Source of the DNA: Clitoria ternatea
Lineage: Eukaryota; Streptophyta; Magnoliopsida; Fabales; Fabaceae
Assembly: GCA_037962975.1 (NCBI GenBank)
Contig: CM075673.1
Span: 17,344,001-17,408,000, forward strand
DNA length: 64,000 nt
Direction: 5' to 3'
In this document: piece by piece, positions 13,651-25,400 of the stretch
Numbering within the stretch: position 1 is the stretch's first letter
Layout: the number at the start of each line of letters is the position of its first letter
The notes under the pieces: model-generated
Database searches by the model: none
What the model was told of the DNA's origin: nothing
What the model saw: only the letters and a program-made list of their open reading frames with translations
Made by a program: the position numbers and the translations under genes

Positions 13651-15477
13651 TAGTTGCAAAGCTATTTTTGGGTATTTGTTTACGTTTCATGATGGCATGT
13701 TTTTTGTTCTGCAAAAGTTTCTAAAAATTTCAATTTATGAAATCGTTTTCTTGTTATAAGCTTTATGTTCTGTTTTGCGAAATTGGTTTGCAAAACTTGT
13801 TTCGAAAAATATACAAGCGTGGTTATGTATGAAATAATATCATGATTCGTATGCTCTTATGTTTTCTGTAAATTATATGAGATACTGTTTATAGGCTTTC
13901 TTATTTGAAGTATGCGTTTATGTTATTTTAGGCTTGTATGATATTTACGTTTTCAATTTTCTGCATGTGATACATTTGTTGAATTCGTTAATAATGATTG
14001 TCGTCATACAAACTGCGTTTTGATAATGCGTTGATCTCCGAGCATGAATAGTTCATGTTATGGGGCATCAAGTGATAAGGTTCAAGTGTTAAACCTTGGT
14101 CGTTCCTTAACCTAGGGTTTAAATGTTGAAACCTAGGCAGCCGTCATGAGAAAAGGTGCAATTTGAATTCTAGGTTTTGAAACCCTAGACGGTGTTGCCT
14201 ACATGTGCCTTGACGGCTGCATTGTGAAGTGTTTGCAATAAGGAATTAGGGTTTTAAAGTGGTTGAAACCGTAGCCAAAATTTTAGAGCTATTAATGGTT
14301 AGTGGGACGTTCTGGCTAGGAAAGACTTGGTACTTAAGCGGTCACATCGGACCCATCTCTCTTTCCTGGGAACCAACCTGACTACAGTACTAAATTTTCG
14401 AGTCGGGGTGCTGCCCCGCACCCCGCAAGGGGCGGCCCCCTTGACCCCCGCCCGCTAACCGGGTAGTGGGACCCTCGTACATTCTCTACGTAGTGCCTTA
14501 TTACCTACCCACCTGTTTAATGACCTGTTTGAAAATTTATTTTTTAATGCTTTCAAATGGGTTATAATTAATTAATTAACACGTTGCATGGTGAATGGTT
14601 ATGGTCTTAGTTATTTTATTTAAATACAGCCTACATGTTGTGCCTCTCTCCATTCTGTTGTATTTCTTTTCTCAACCCTTCACTCGTATGTAAAGCAAGT
14701 TTCTTTATAATCTTGTAATCTTGATCGAGCCAACAAAGTAGAGACCTAGAAGAAAACTAGAGTGGTGACTCCAAGAGGATAGTGGGTTCAAGAAGTAGGA
14801 CTTCATGAACCCTTATCAACATAGTTCCTTTAGGTTTATTTATTTATTTATTCTTCTAGGAAAACCATAACCATCTCACAATTTCTTTTGCATGCTTTGG
14901 GGATAATTTTATTGCGTTAAAGCGTTTAACAAAGACAGTAATTTAAAATAAATTAAAATCCCTCAAAATAATTTTAAGTTACAAACGCCTTCCAATAAGT
15001 ACACTCGTCAATACTAATGTCAATAAATAGTGGGTCTGCTAAAGCAAGGTACTATCATTTATATTAGTAAGACGCGATGGGATAATTGTAATATCCAAAC
15101 TATTTTATTGGGTTTAAACCTACTAAGTTATCAATTGGATTGAATAAACTTAGAGGCGTATACATTGGGCTAAACTTTCATAAGATGAATGATCGGTAAT
15201 GGTTACCTAACACAATGTCTAAGAGTTGTATAAGATACAATTGGAAAGGAGTTTCCTACCTAAATAACCAAATGTTAAGTGACCAGCCAAAGCTGACTTA
15301 ACATTAGGACAATATGGATCTTCACCCACTAGAAAATCTTCCAACGGGATTTTCTGATTTGTAGAGGGTAATTTTATTTTGAATCAAAATAGTGGGAGAC
15401 GTGTTTAATTTTAAAGACCAAAAATTAAATATGTTTTTAATTGATACTTACTACATATTTTTCTGTTTTAGATAACC
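13651..15477 (+). other. Long untranslated leader of copia C1
   Basis: About 1.8 kb separates the PBS from the gag start, with no coding signal. It holds a perfect 10-bp inverted repeat (GCAGCCGTCA at 14137, TGACGGCTGC at 14211) enclosing shorter CTAGG/CCTAG hairpins, and an island of very high GC at 14401-14465 in an otherwise AT-rich element. A leader of this size could carry packaging or dimerisation structures; that is inference. Confidence 0.7.
14401..14465. other. GC-rich hairpin-forming island
   Basis: Runs such as GGGGTGCTGCCCCGCACCCC and GGGGCGGCCCCCTTG can fold on themselves. Base composition jumps from about 35-40% GC in the surroundings to well over 70% here. I do not recognise it as a known gene or SINE. 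Confidence 0.6.
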
Positions 15478-16325
15478 ATGACATCAAACACACCTTCAAA
15501 CCTTTCATTGCGATCGATCCTAGACAAAGAAAAATTGTCTAGACTCAATTTTCTAGACTGGTATAGGAATTTGAGGATTATCCTCAAACAAGAGAAAAAT
15601 CAGTATGTCCTGGAAGATCCGATTCCAGAACCACCCGCCACCAATGCCTCTAAAGCTGACAAGGATGTTTACAAGAAGCATCAGGATGACGCTTTAGACG
15701 TCCAATGCCTTATGCTGGTAACCATGTCTCCTGAGCTTCAGAGGCGACAAGAGCATATGGAGGCTTTTGATATGATCGAAAACTTAAGGAAACTATATCA
15801 AGGTCAAGTTGATAAGGAAAGATATGAAGTTTCTTTAGCCCTATTTAACTGCAAACTTGAAGAGGGAGGTTCTGTAGGACCTCATGTGCTCAAAATGATA
15901 GGGTACTTGGAGAATCTAGCTAGGCTAGGATTCCCCTTCCCTTAAAAGTTAGCTACTGATCTTATTTTGATGTCATTACCTAATAGTTTTAAGCCAGTCA
16001 TCATGAATTATAATATGAATGCATTGGATAAAACATTGCCAGAGCTACTCAATATGTTGAGGACTGCTGAGCCCAATATTTCTAAAGGAAAAGGCAAGGC
16101 CATAATGATGGTCAATTCTGGCAAAGGTAAAGGAAAGGGCATGCATAAAGGCAAAGGAAAGGCTGTTATGGGAAAGGGCAAGACAATTTGGAAAGGCAAG
16201 GATAAGCCAAGTACATTAACCTTAAAACCTGTAGGCGGGGTGGCTTAGGAAAGAAATTGTCACCATTATGGACAGAAGGGAGACTGGAAGAGAAACTATC
16301 TAAAGTACCTAGAAGAGCTTAAGAA
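15478..16325 (+). pseudogene. gag: Copia C1 gag (nonsense-disrupted)
   Basis: The 155-residue first segment has the typical copia gag (UBN2-like) pattern: a substrate-naming stretch with LDWYRNLRI near residue 30, then the capsid region with HMEAFDMI. A single TAA at 15943 interrupts it, and the same frame continues with LPNSFKPVIMNYNMNALDKT and a Lys/Gly-rich nucleocapsid to a TAG at 16246. After that stop the frame reads a degraded zinc knuckle (CHHYGQKGDWKRNY, first and last Cys altered) running into protease. There is no frameshift anywhere in gag, only stops. Gag would form the virus-like particle in the cytoplasm. The lineage looks Tork/Angela-like but I am not sure. Confidence 0.85.
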
Positions 16326-16374
16326 GAAGGGAAGTGAGACTTCCACTTCAGGTATTTTTGTTATAGAAATTAAC

Positions 16375-17748
16375 TTGTCAACTTCAACATCATGGGTATT
16401 AGATACTGGATGTGGATCTCACATTTGTCTTAATGTGCAGGATCTAAAAAGGAGTAGGCAATTGATGAAGGGCGAGGTGGACCTACGCGTTGGAAATGGA
16501 GCAAGAGTTACTGCATTAGCTGTAGGGACTTATTTTTTATCCTTGCCCTCAAGGTTTGTTCTTGAATTAGAAAATTGTTTTTATGTTCCGGCAATAAGAA
16601 GAAACATTATTTCTGTTTCTTGTCTAGATAGGAAAGGTTTTTCCTTTATAATAAAGAACAATGGTTGTTCTGTTTATTTGAATGATATGTTTTATTGTTG
16701 TGCAAATTTGAGTAATGGACTTTATGTTCTCGATCTCAAAACCCCTATCTATAACGTTAATACTAAAAGGGTTAAACCAAATGATTTGAACCCAACTTAT
16801 CTTTGGCATTGTCGCCTAGGACATATAAATGAGAAACGTATTTCTAAACTCCATAAAGATGGATATTTAGACTCTTTTGATTTTGAATCAATAGATACAT
16901 GCGAATCTTGTTTATCGGGAAAGATGACTAAGACCCCATTTACCAGAATGGGTGAAAGGGTGAGTGATCTTCTAAGCTTGATACATAGAGATGTATGTGG
17001 GCTAATAGGGACAATGGCTAAGGGAGGTATTAGCTACTTCATCACCTTTACTGATGATTTCAGTAGATATGGATTTGTGTTTCTAATGAAGCATAAATCA
17101 GAGTCTTTTAAAAAGTTTAAAGAATTCAAACATGAAGTAGAGAACCGACTTGGCAAAACAATTAAAGTACTTCGATCTGATCAAGGTGGAGAATACTTAA
17201 GCTTGGAGTTTGATGAATATCTTAAAGAGTGTGGGATTATTTCTCAACTCACTCCTCTTGGAACACCACAATGGAATGGTGTTTCTAAGTGGAGAAACAG
17301 AACTTTGTTAGACATGGTTCGATCATTGATGAGTCAAATTGACCTCCCTAATTCCTTCTGGGGACATGCTTTGATGACAGCAACTTTCACACTTAACCGT
17401 GTCCCATCTAAGGTTGTCATAAAGACACCATATGAGATATGGACTGGGAAACAACCCAGTATGTCTTTTCTTAAGATTTGGGGCTGTGAAGCTTATGTGA
17501 AGCATCAGATTTCTGATAAACTTGGACCCAAATCAGATAAATGTCTTTTTATGGGATACCCAAAGGAAACTATGGGTTATTACTTCTACAATCCTACCAA
17601 GGGCAAAGTGTTTGTCACTCGGAATGCGGTATTCTTAGAAAGGGAATTCATCTCTAAAAGAATCAGTGGGAGGAAAGTAGAACTTGAAGAAGTTCAAGAC
17701 CTACAAGGCATTGAAGAGCCAATGGTGGAAATGGAGCAGGAACCATAA
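16375..17748 (+). pseudogene. pol: Copia C1 protease-integrase, catalytically damaged
   Basis: The segment is in the same frame as gag. The protease motif is LDTG (Asp at residue 10 of this 457-residue piece). The integrase zinc-binding region holds WHCRLGH near residue 145 and CESC near 177. The integrase core has Asp206 (DVCG) and Asp269 (RSDQGGEY), but the third catalytic residue is Lys305 in VSKWRNRT, where copia integrases have Glu in VSERRNRT; the Arg two residues on is also changed to Trp. Both changes fit single transitions. A TAA at 17746 ends the segment. This integrase could not join DNA ends. Confidence 0.88.
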
Positions 17749-18041
17749 AATGTTGTGATAACTCTAACTCCAGTAGAACAAGACTTGCGTAGATCAGGTA
17801 GAATACATCAACAACCTGAAAGATATGGATTTCTTGTAACTTAGGAAGGAGATGTATTGCTAATGGATCAAAATGAGCCAACATCTTATGAAAAGGCCAT
17901 TATAAGTCTAGAATCTAAGAAATGGCTTGAAGCCATGGGATCTAAAATGGACTCCATGTATGCTAATCAAGTTTGGTCTTTGGTTGATGCACCCGAAGGG
18001 GTAAAACCTATAGGATGCAAGTGGGTTTTCAAAAAGAAAAT
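17749..18041 (+). pseudogene. pol: Copia C1 reverse transcriptase start, cut by element A
   Basis: The C1 frame continues past the stop with RRSGRIHQQPERYGFLVT, another stop (TAG near 17842) and then the opening of the RT domain: KKWLEAMGSKMDSM, NQVWSLVDAP, PIGCKWVFKKK. It breaks off at 18041 where the LTR of element A begins (TGAACTGG). The remainder of C1 (RT palm, RNase H, 3' LTR) is not found on the far side of element A, so it was deleted. Confidence 0.88.
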
Positions 18042-18932
18042 TGAACTGGTCTAATCCAGGGTCAAGGATCCGGAGTGGGGATCAGCCACAATAGTCAATG
18101 ATTTAAGTGTTTGAACACCGGTACAGTGGGTATCCGGTATTGTAATCTGAATTCTTAGTGGGAGAATTCGGTTTTGTTGTCCTGGAGATCCTTCACACTA
18201 AGCTTTCGCATTGATGGAGGGCAAAATATGGTGTCACCTGCGAAGATTCTCTGACACTTAAGTCAGTGAAGAGAATAAGAAATACTAGGAAACTTGAGCA
18301 ATGTAACAGTATATCAAGAGTCAGAACAACGTAACCTTTTGTGAGTGTGAAAATTGACTATTTATAGATGAGCATAGAGAATGAACCGTTAGGCACAGGT
18401 GGGGCCAGGAGACAAATAGTACAATGCTCAGTGTACGATTCTAACACACGACGCTGGGGGAGCCGCATTTCTCGTGTATCACTCCTGTGGCTGTATCTTG
18501 TACCTTCTGTCGGGTGATGTGGATACTTTCCGGTATGCAGGGTATCAATATGTGCTCACCGGCTTGAGCACTTGGCCCACTTCAAGTAATGAGGATTTGG
18601 GTAGTGGAGTAGCCACTTATACTCTCAAAGTATAGGCGAATGGTTATGTATAATAAAATAGGGAGAGTGTAAGTGTTGGGTCAGGAGATAGAAAGTGTGT
18701 TGCGTAGAGCATGCTTCTGACACATGGTATAGGAAGAACGGTGTCTTTGCCAATGTCCCTGTGACCATAGAACGGATCATATCCGGTGTGTGAGGTGTTG
18801 TCCTGGACATACCGTTATAGGAAGAATGCCTATACGGTCTAGTAGTCCAGTGACCTACCTGCAGCTTCAGTAGCATATGGAAAACAGGTAAAATGACACC
18901 CTTTCCCTGGTATCGGTATCTAGACCGGATCA
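18042..18932 (-). repeat. 3' LTR of element A
   Basis: The plus strand reads TGAACTGGTC...GACCGGATCA over 891 bp. The first ~205 bases match the fragment at 30397-30602, and the ends match the LTR of element B (TGATC...GGATCA). Open frames inside are not genes. Confidence 0.85.
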
Positions 18933-18944
18933 TCTGTTCCCTAG
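18933..18944 (-). other. Polypurine tract of element A
   Basis: The minus strand reads CTAGGGAACAGA directly before the LTR. The equivalent in B (CTAGGGGACATA, 38697-38708) is at the same place. Confidence 0.7.
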
Positions 18945-19666
18945 CTTGTGTGAGGGACTGGTAGAGCTGCTCATATAGCTAAACTATCTGCATATGAAGT
19001 CTTGATACCGATGTAACACTTGAGCACATCTGCGGGTACGCATACGCGCCGTACTGATAACCTGCTTATTGATCCGTTCTTAGGATGAGGATACCGCTCT
19101 CAGGATGCCTATACAACAGATTCAGACAATGATAGTGGTTGTAAGAGGATCCCAAGAGTTTTAGGAATCAAATCTCTTGGTATTCGAGTGTTATGAATGT
19201 GGAGTCTCGAAACGCTTCCAATGATGGGCATTAAATGCCTTTAACATGTAAGTCATAATGGCCTCAGAGCACGTGGTTTTCTAACCGTCACTAGGGCTGT
19301 TATGGGCCTAAAATTTGAATTTTTTGGGCCCATTTCGGAAGAAACTTTTGACGAATCGTCGCCGTTTTTGCGCGCTTGGACTTGAAACGATTACGTCATT
19401 TGGCTCTGAAATGTTGTGTTTTTTGACAAATGACACGACTTCTGGTTGGTGGTTGGACCCTCCAGTTCCTATAAAAGGAACACTTAGCACTCTCTGGAAA
19501 GCATTTACATCCGCTACCTTAGTGAAACTCTATTGAAATTTTGAGAAGATAGTTGCTGCCATTTCTTGTGAAGTTCCTTCCTCTTCCAACCTTACTTCCC
19601 TTTAGGTAACCTGACTTCTCTCTTTTTCTTAAGCTTCTTCATCTTTATTACCTTTATATTGCAACC
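18945..19666 (+). promoter_or_regulatory. Promoter of antisense extra gene, copy A
   Basis: Upstream of the extra-gene ATG there is a G-box (CACGTG, 19270), a site II-type TGGGCC (19303) and a TATA box (TATAAAAG, 19470-19477). The same three elements occur in the same order before both copies in element B, with similar spacing from TGGGCC to TATA (159-171 bases). An AG|GTAAC junction near 19604-19610 is also shared and could be a 5' UTR intron donor; that last point is inference. Confidence 0.7.
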
Positions 19667-22374
19667 ATGCACCCTAGGAAGAACCGTGCTGGTTCTTTGA
19701 ATAGGAGGGGAAGTACCCCTTACAGGCCCTCCTGTTATCATGGCGGAAGTATTTCTATGGGTCCTTCCATAGTGAGGCCTTGTGGTTCAGGGAAAGGTGA
19801 AACCTCTTCATCAAGGTAGCCAGTGGCTAGGCCTAATCCTAAACCCTCCTCTAGTTTTGAGGCCAATGGTTCCCAAGGAAGCTCGTCAGGTTTGGAATGG
19901 TTCCTTGCTGATGACGTTGCTTTTTACCACAACACAGACGCCTTTTGCCACGCGACAACTGAGATGGAGATCGCAGGGCGTGGTGAAGTTCCAATTTTGC
20001 ACACTCAAGAGGGGTGTGTCAATGTTGTGGCACACCGGCTAGACTGGGAAGCCCTAAATAGGACTCACCCTTACTGCTGGGTAGAGGAGGAATTCAAGGA
20101 GATCCCCTCTCGACACGCACATGCGGATGGTGGACCGGTGTCCCCATGCTTCAGAGTCTTCACAGAAGAAAGACTACGCGAGAGGTTTATGGTCTTGGCA
20201 CCTCAGCTACGGTAGAGGATCTGCCATAAGGTGTCAGACAAACACTCTGTATATATGTACGACTTCGTCTTCCAACACCTCGGAATGCGCTTCCCTCTCA
20301 ATGACTTTCAAATGGGCGTTTTGAGATTTCTGGAGTGCGCCCCTTCACAAGTGCATCCCAATGGGTGGAGTCTCATCCGCTCTTTCAAGGTTTTAGGAGC
20401 ATATTTCAACTTCAAACCCACTATGGCTATGCTTTTCTATTATTGCCAGGTAGTCCACCGTGTGAACAAGAAGGGCGGTCTTGGATTTGTTACCCTGCGA
20501 TGTGACTCCAGGGTGATAAACTTCAAGTCTTTCACTGAATAGGCCAAGATCAATGGTCGATCTTTCAAGCAATACTACACTAGGATACGGATCCAACCGA
20601 ATAAGACGGTCTTCTGGCTCAGTGAGGATGGCATTTCGAAGATTCCTATCAGCTGGACCCATGAGCATTTCTTGCTCGCAAGCCGGGCTTACTTCACGGA
20701 TGAGAGTGAACTCTCTTCCCACTCTATCAAAGTAGTGAATGCCTTGAAAGCGTTCACTACTACCCACAAGGAATTCCTCAGCAAGCGTCTCTTAGGGTCC
20801 ACCTTTATCTGAAATGAATATATAAGTAATAATCCTTTTTCCCTTATTCTGTTGTGACAATCCCACATCTACTTGTTATTAATATTTTTTTCCTTATTTT
20901 TACAGATTGGATAGAAAGGAATTATCTCGACATGCTTGCCTTAAAATCCTTACTGGGGGATGATGACTCTTCATCTGAAGGTGAAGAGAACAACGTGCAG
21001 CCCAAGAGGAATGCCACCAATGCCATGACTGAGTTCATCCCTCTCACCTCCAAGGCAGGTAAAGATCTCCCTCTCTTGGAGTCTCAAGCGGATGAGGAGG
21101 AGACCTCACAGTAAGAGCATCGGGAAGGGAAAAAGAGAAAGGGTAGGCTCGTAAAGGCTGCTGATAAGAAGGGAACTATCGTTGTGCTCGAGAAGAAGTA
21201 GAAAATCTCCCATGAAGCCGGCGTGGGAGGTACAACAACATCTTCTGGGGCGGCCTCTGAGCCCACTGCCCGTCCTGCTCCTCCAACTTCCCAACGGGTG
21301 AGGATGGATCCGCCCACCCATTCTTTCCTTTCCCAATTCCTGACTTACGAGGGGCCCTCTCCAGCTGCTCTTCCACCTCTACTATACAAACTTTGTCCTA
21401 CTCTAGAGGTGGAGGAGATGAAGGATACAATCGCAGCTGGCAAGTGGCAACTGGCTGAGCTGACCGGCGTCCTCGAGTCTTTGAGCCACACCGTCGACAA
21501 CGTGAAGGAAGCGGATGAGCTGGCTTCCAAGCTGGAGCACTTGAACATTTCCACTGCTAAGGACAGGGCTTATTTTAAGAGAGCAGAGGAAAAACTAAAG
21601 AAGGCCCAGGAGCTGGAGCTGGAACATTCCGTGGAAGTATCCGCCCTGAAAAAGATGGTCAAATATTTTGAAGGAAAGGTTACTGATCTTCAAGCAGAGG
21701 CGACCGGGGTTCCTCAGCTTAAGGAGGATCTCAAGGCAGAGAAACAAAAGAATGCCCAGCTCTCTAAGGACCTGAAGGTAGCGGAGGCCTGTAAGCTTAA
21801 GAGCGGCGAAGAGTTTGCTACAAAGGAGAGGGAGTTGCTTAAACAAATTGAAGAGTAGAAGCAGGGGAGTGCCATAGCTGGGTCATTGGAGAAGGAGAAT
21901 ACGAAGCTGAGGAAGGACCTGGCTAAAGTAAAAGCCAGGGCGACCAAAGCTGTAGAGGCCTGTACCGCTGTGGCCTATAAGTCATTTGGCTTAGCTGTCC
22001 GCCAAGTCTACTATCGCAACCCCGGAGTGAAGTTCAACTTCTATGGTATGAGACCTTTTTATGAATTTCACAATAGGAAGCTAGTTGTGGTAGTTACTGG
22101 CCGGTATGAGGAACCTCCATCTTCTTTATACGAGCTTCCACCTCTCCCTGAAGGCTAGAGCATGGGATCTCTTTTCACTACTCCAGGCCAAGAAGACCCC
22201 AAAGAAAAAGAACTGACTCAGGAAGGGGAGCCCAGAGGTGAGAAGGCCCAAGACGACAGAGCAGAAGAGCGGTCCACTGAGGATAACACTAGAGAACGCC
22301 CTGGTGAGGATGGTGGGAAGGAGGACGGAGGAAAAAAGGCTAGTACGAACGAAGATCAGACGCCCACCTCTTAG
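19667..22374 (+). pseudogene. Antisense extra gene of element A (two exons, stops only)
   Basis: Starts at ATG 19667. Exon 1 runs to 20825 and exon 2 from 20906. Exon 1 carries HRLDWEALNRTHPYCW, then MYDFVFQHLGMRFPLNDFQ and CAPSQVHPNGW, which resemble the Pfam family described as putative gypsy type transposon (Transposase_28). Exon 2 has an acidic/basic stretch, the GKWQLAELTGVLESL block, a long Lys/Glu/Leu coiled coil and a conserved end (FGLAVRQ, YRNP, PFYEF, RKLV, LPEG). In-frame stops break it near 19817, 20213, 20540, 20809, 21112, 21199, 21856 and 22156, yet I find no frameshift over ~2.6 kb. The function of the family is unknown. It lies between pol and the 3' LTR, opposite to gag-pol. 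Confidence 0.82.
20826..20905 (+). other. Intron of extra gene, copy A
   Basis: The donor is GTAATAATCC after GAATATATAA and the acceptor is TTTTTACAG after a T-rich tract. It is 80 bp long. Splicing joins codons in frame (EYI-N-WIE), in register with copies B1 (40548-40634) and B2 (44769-44853). Confidence 0.8.
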
Positions 22375-22842
22375 CTTCATAAGTTTTTTACTCTAACTGC
22401 TGTGTACTGGGATCAGCTCCAGTTTCAATTCAAGATCTGAACCATTATGTATAAATTTGATTTATTGAATGAATGGATTTCCTTCTTTAAATATTGCCTC
22501 TGATATGATTGTGAAAAATGAACTGCTATGATATAACTCTGGCGTTTTTCCATACACTTGTCAACATTTTACCTTCATAAAATTCATTTAGCCATTCTTT
22601 GAGTTGAAACTTAGGAATAAGTAGTAGTGATCATAATGTAGGATGGAATAGTTAGACCGGATTCCCAGTAACCATACCGTATAACATAGACTTGAACTCG
22701 ACAAATACTGTCCCCAAGCATGTGTTGACTGCGAAGGGCATGAGTATTTTGTATAGAATATTACCCTTTAAATTTTAAGAACAAGAGCTTTAGTCCGCTC
22801 TAATGAGATATTTGATTCCACCAGGTGATATTGGGAACGGAC
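22375..22842. other. 3' tail of extra gene and deletion joint with integrase
   Basis: Downstream of the extra gene comes a conserved stretch (GGGATCAGCTCCAG at 22410) and AT-rich polyadenylation-like sequence. At about 22790 the sequence changes abruptly to integrase (matches B near 48550), so the integrase C-terminus and the spacer were deleted in A. Confidence 0.65.
22838..22842. repeat. Target site duplication CGGAC (left copy; right copy 25695-25699)
   Basis: The five bases CGGAC flank the solo LTR on both sides. Five base pairs is the usual LTR-retrotransposon duplication. Confidence 0.88.
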
Positions 22843-23754
22843 TGACAGGGCCCGCAAGCGCACAGGTTATGTCGCGTAATATAAAAGATTATCGTTCTCC
22901 ACAGGGACTGTGTTCAAAGTACCAGCATATTGAAATTTAATTATCCACACAATTGATTTTTAAGATTTTTATAAAATAAAGCACAAATTAAAGTTGCACA
23001 GAATACAAATTAATATAAGAATAAAATTTACTTGACACTTAAAAATTAGAGTTGAGAATATCTTGGGATTTCGGGGGATTAAGACTCTATTTTATGTTAA
23101 TGAATTTTAACTTTTCATAAATAAGAATCGAATTAAGTTTTCCAAGGCGAATTTTCCAAAGCTAATTAATATGTTCCTCTCGGAATCCTATTAATGTACC
23201 TAACCTATGGAAAGCGCTGCTTAATCCTCAGAAAGGCCCATTATCGTTTTATGAAAATCCCTTTTATTTCCTCAAAAGAATTTTGATTACTTTCACGGTT
23301 TTACCGAGGTCACAAAAAGCATCTCAAAAATCTTAGGTTTAGTTCAAAGCTTTCCGGTAAAAATAAATCTCTCGATTCTATTTATTACCTAAACTTACTA
23401 ATATACCCGTAAGTATACAGTTTTATCATTTATGTTCTTGTTAGGAATTACTAAAAGCATTAAGCATAATTGAACTAAATGGAAAACAGAAATTTATTTA
23501 ATTCCAAGTCAAAATAACATTAAAATAAAATATTATCATACCCCCTTTATCCCAAGATAATTAATTTAGCTACTCATGAAATAATTTAAATTCATATAAA
23601 TAATGGAAAAATAAAACATACAAGACATGGTAAAAATAAAGACTTACGGGTTTCTCCAAAAGCTCAGAATAATTTACCACTGTAATTTCTTGTTGCAATA
23701 ATTTCTCCACCAATTACAAATTTAAATTCTCACTTTTACAGCCCTCACACTCTT

Positions 23755-23870
23755 ACAAAATAAAAGAAAGAAAAGAAAATAAAAAGAAAGAGAAGAAAAA
23801 CGAACAGAGAAAGAAAAATGGAAAAGAAGAAAACTAAAGAGAAAAAGAGAGAAAAAGGAACGAAGAAATG
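23755..23870 (+). repeat. Purine-rich tract in solo LTR
   Basis: About 115 bases are nearly all A and G (GAAAGAAAAGAAAATAAAAAG and similar), with very few C or T. Confidence 0.85.
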
Positions 23871-24199
23871 AAGCTGGAGTGATTTTAGACTGGGAAGAAG
23901 TTATATTTTTGCTGATGGGTTGCTGCTACTTTTATAGGCAAATGGATGTAGGATTCCAGCTATGAAAACGCGTTCAATTTGCAAGTGGAAGAAACTTTCG
24001 GTGCATGTGAGTTCCAGCTGTGCCAATTTGTTTCCAATTTGCATATTTTAATATTTCCAATAATTCGGTGCTTGGATTTTAGTGAAGATTGGTGCAGAAT
24101 GATGAAATTTAGAGTGGAAAAATGTCATTTTCCCACAAATCCGAGTGAAAGCTTGCTGGAGGGTGTGGGTGCAATCTGGACAGCGCGGAGAGGAGTTAC

Positions 24200-24425
24200 T
24201 GTTGGATGGAGATCTGTACGGTGTGGAGAGTATTGCTGGACGGTGTTGGTTGGAGAGGAGTCTGGGCGGTGTTGTGTTGGAGAGGAGTCTGGGCGGTGTT
24301 GTGTTGAGTGGGTTGCTGGGCGGTGTTGGTTGGAGAGGAGTCCGGGCGGTGTTAGTTGGAGAGGAGAGTCTGGGCGGTGTTATGTTGAATGGGTTGCTGG
24401 GCGGTGTGGATGATGGAGAGAAAAG
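24200..24425. repeat. GC-rich minisatellite in solo LTR
   Basis: Repeats of roughly 25-30 bases built from GGAGAGGAGTCTGGGCGG and GTGTTGGTTGGAGAGG, with some units carrying GGGTTGCTGGGCGG. It explains the overlapping repetitive open frames on both strands here. Confidence 0.85.
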
Positions 24426-24629
24426 GGACAGCGGATAGAAGATGAAGTGGGACGGTGTTGTGGCTTGAGGACGGAGTTGTGGGTGGAAAGGAGAGGACGG
24501 TGTGTGGAGGTAGTGATCCGGGGTTGCATTGTGGAGAATTGGGTCAGTTTTTGCTGGATGAAAGGACGAGTGAAGATTGACTGAAGAGCAACTTCCATTC
24601 AGTCGGAATTGACTGCAGAAGGACTTGGA

Positions 24630-25400
24630 ACCGACTGAAACCACTCACTCGGCTCAGGTTCATGGAGTTCATTTGGAACAGATTGAAGACTCACTCAGCT
24701 TAGATTCAATCGGTTCCTAATCATTTTCACTCGGCTGTCTCTGAATTTGAACCACTCGGTTAAAGCTTTGCTTTGGAATTCACTCGGAAGTGCCTTCTTA
24801 TTTTTCACTCAGAACTTGCACTTGAAGGACTCTGGAAGCTGGCTGGTAGAAGTTTATGTCCGAGCCTTGTTTTGCTCGGAAGTGCAGCTTTCTGCCTTAG
24901 CTCACTCGGATGTCTTCCTTGGAGACTTTTCACTCGGATTTAATGCGAAACTTAAAAGTCAGTCCGAGTGTGATTCACTCCTGGTCGGATTTCACCTTGT
25001 CCGATTAAGACACCACTCGGAAATGCCTTGTTCTCCGAATGAAACCACTCGGATTCTTCTTAGTCAGCATTTATTCATTCAATGGCATTCCTTCTGCTCG
25101 GAATCAATTCATTCGGAATCAGCTTTTTGCCCAGAAAAGCACTTGTTCTTTGGTCAGACCTGCTTCAGTCAGCATTCTTCACTCGAGTCAGCCATTTATC
25201 ACTCGGAATGGCTTTGACAGGGAACTTTCCACTCGGATTTGGCTCCAACAGTGAAGTATTCCACTCGGCAATGCTCCATTCTAAATCGTTCCACTCGGAA
25301 AGGCTCCATTCTGAGCCATTCCAATCGGATTTACCTTCAACAGTGCAGTATTCCACTCGGATTTGGTCCTTTCTCAGTCATCCCACTCGGATTTGGTCAT
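24630..25400. repeat. Dispersed CACTCGG repeats in solo LTR
   Basis: Roughly twenty copies of CACTCGG or a close variant occur over 0.8 kb, often as TTCCACTCGGATTTGG, at irregular spacing of about 15-60 bases. This is a spaced motif array rather than a simple tandem repeat. Confidence 0.8.

Noticed and set aside
24048..24644. A 198-codon open frame on the minus strand, Pro/Ser/Thr-rich
   Set aside because: It lies across the minisatellite in the solo LTR, has no known domain, and overlapping frames on the other strand show the same repeat. It is a composition artefact.
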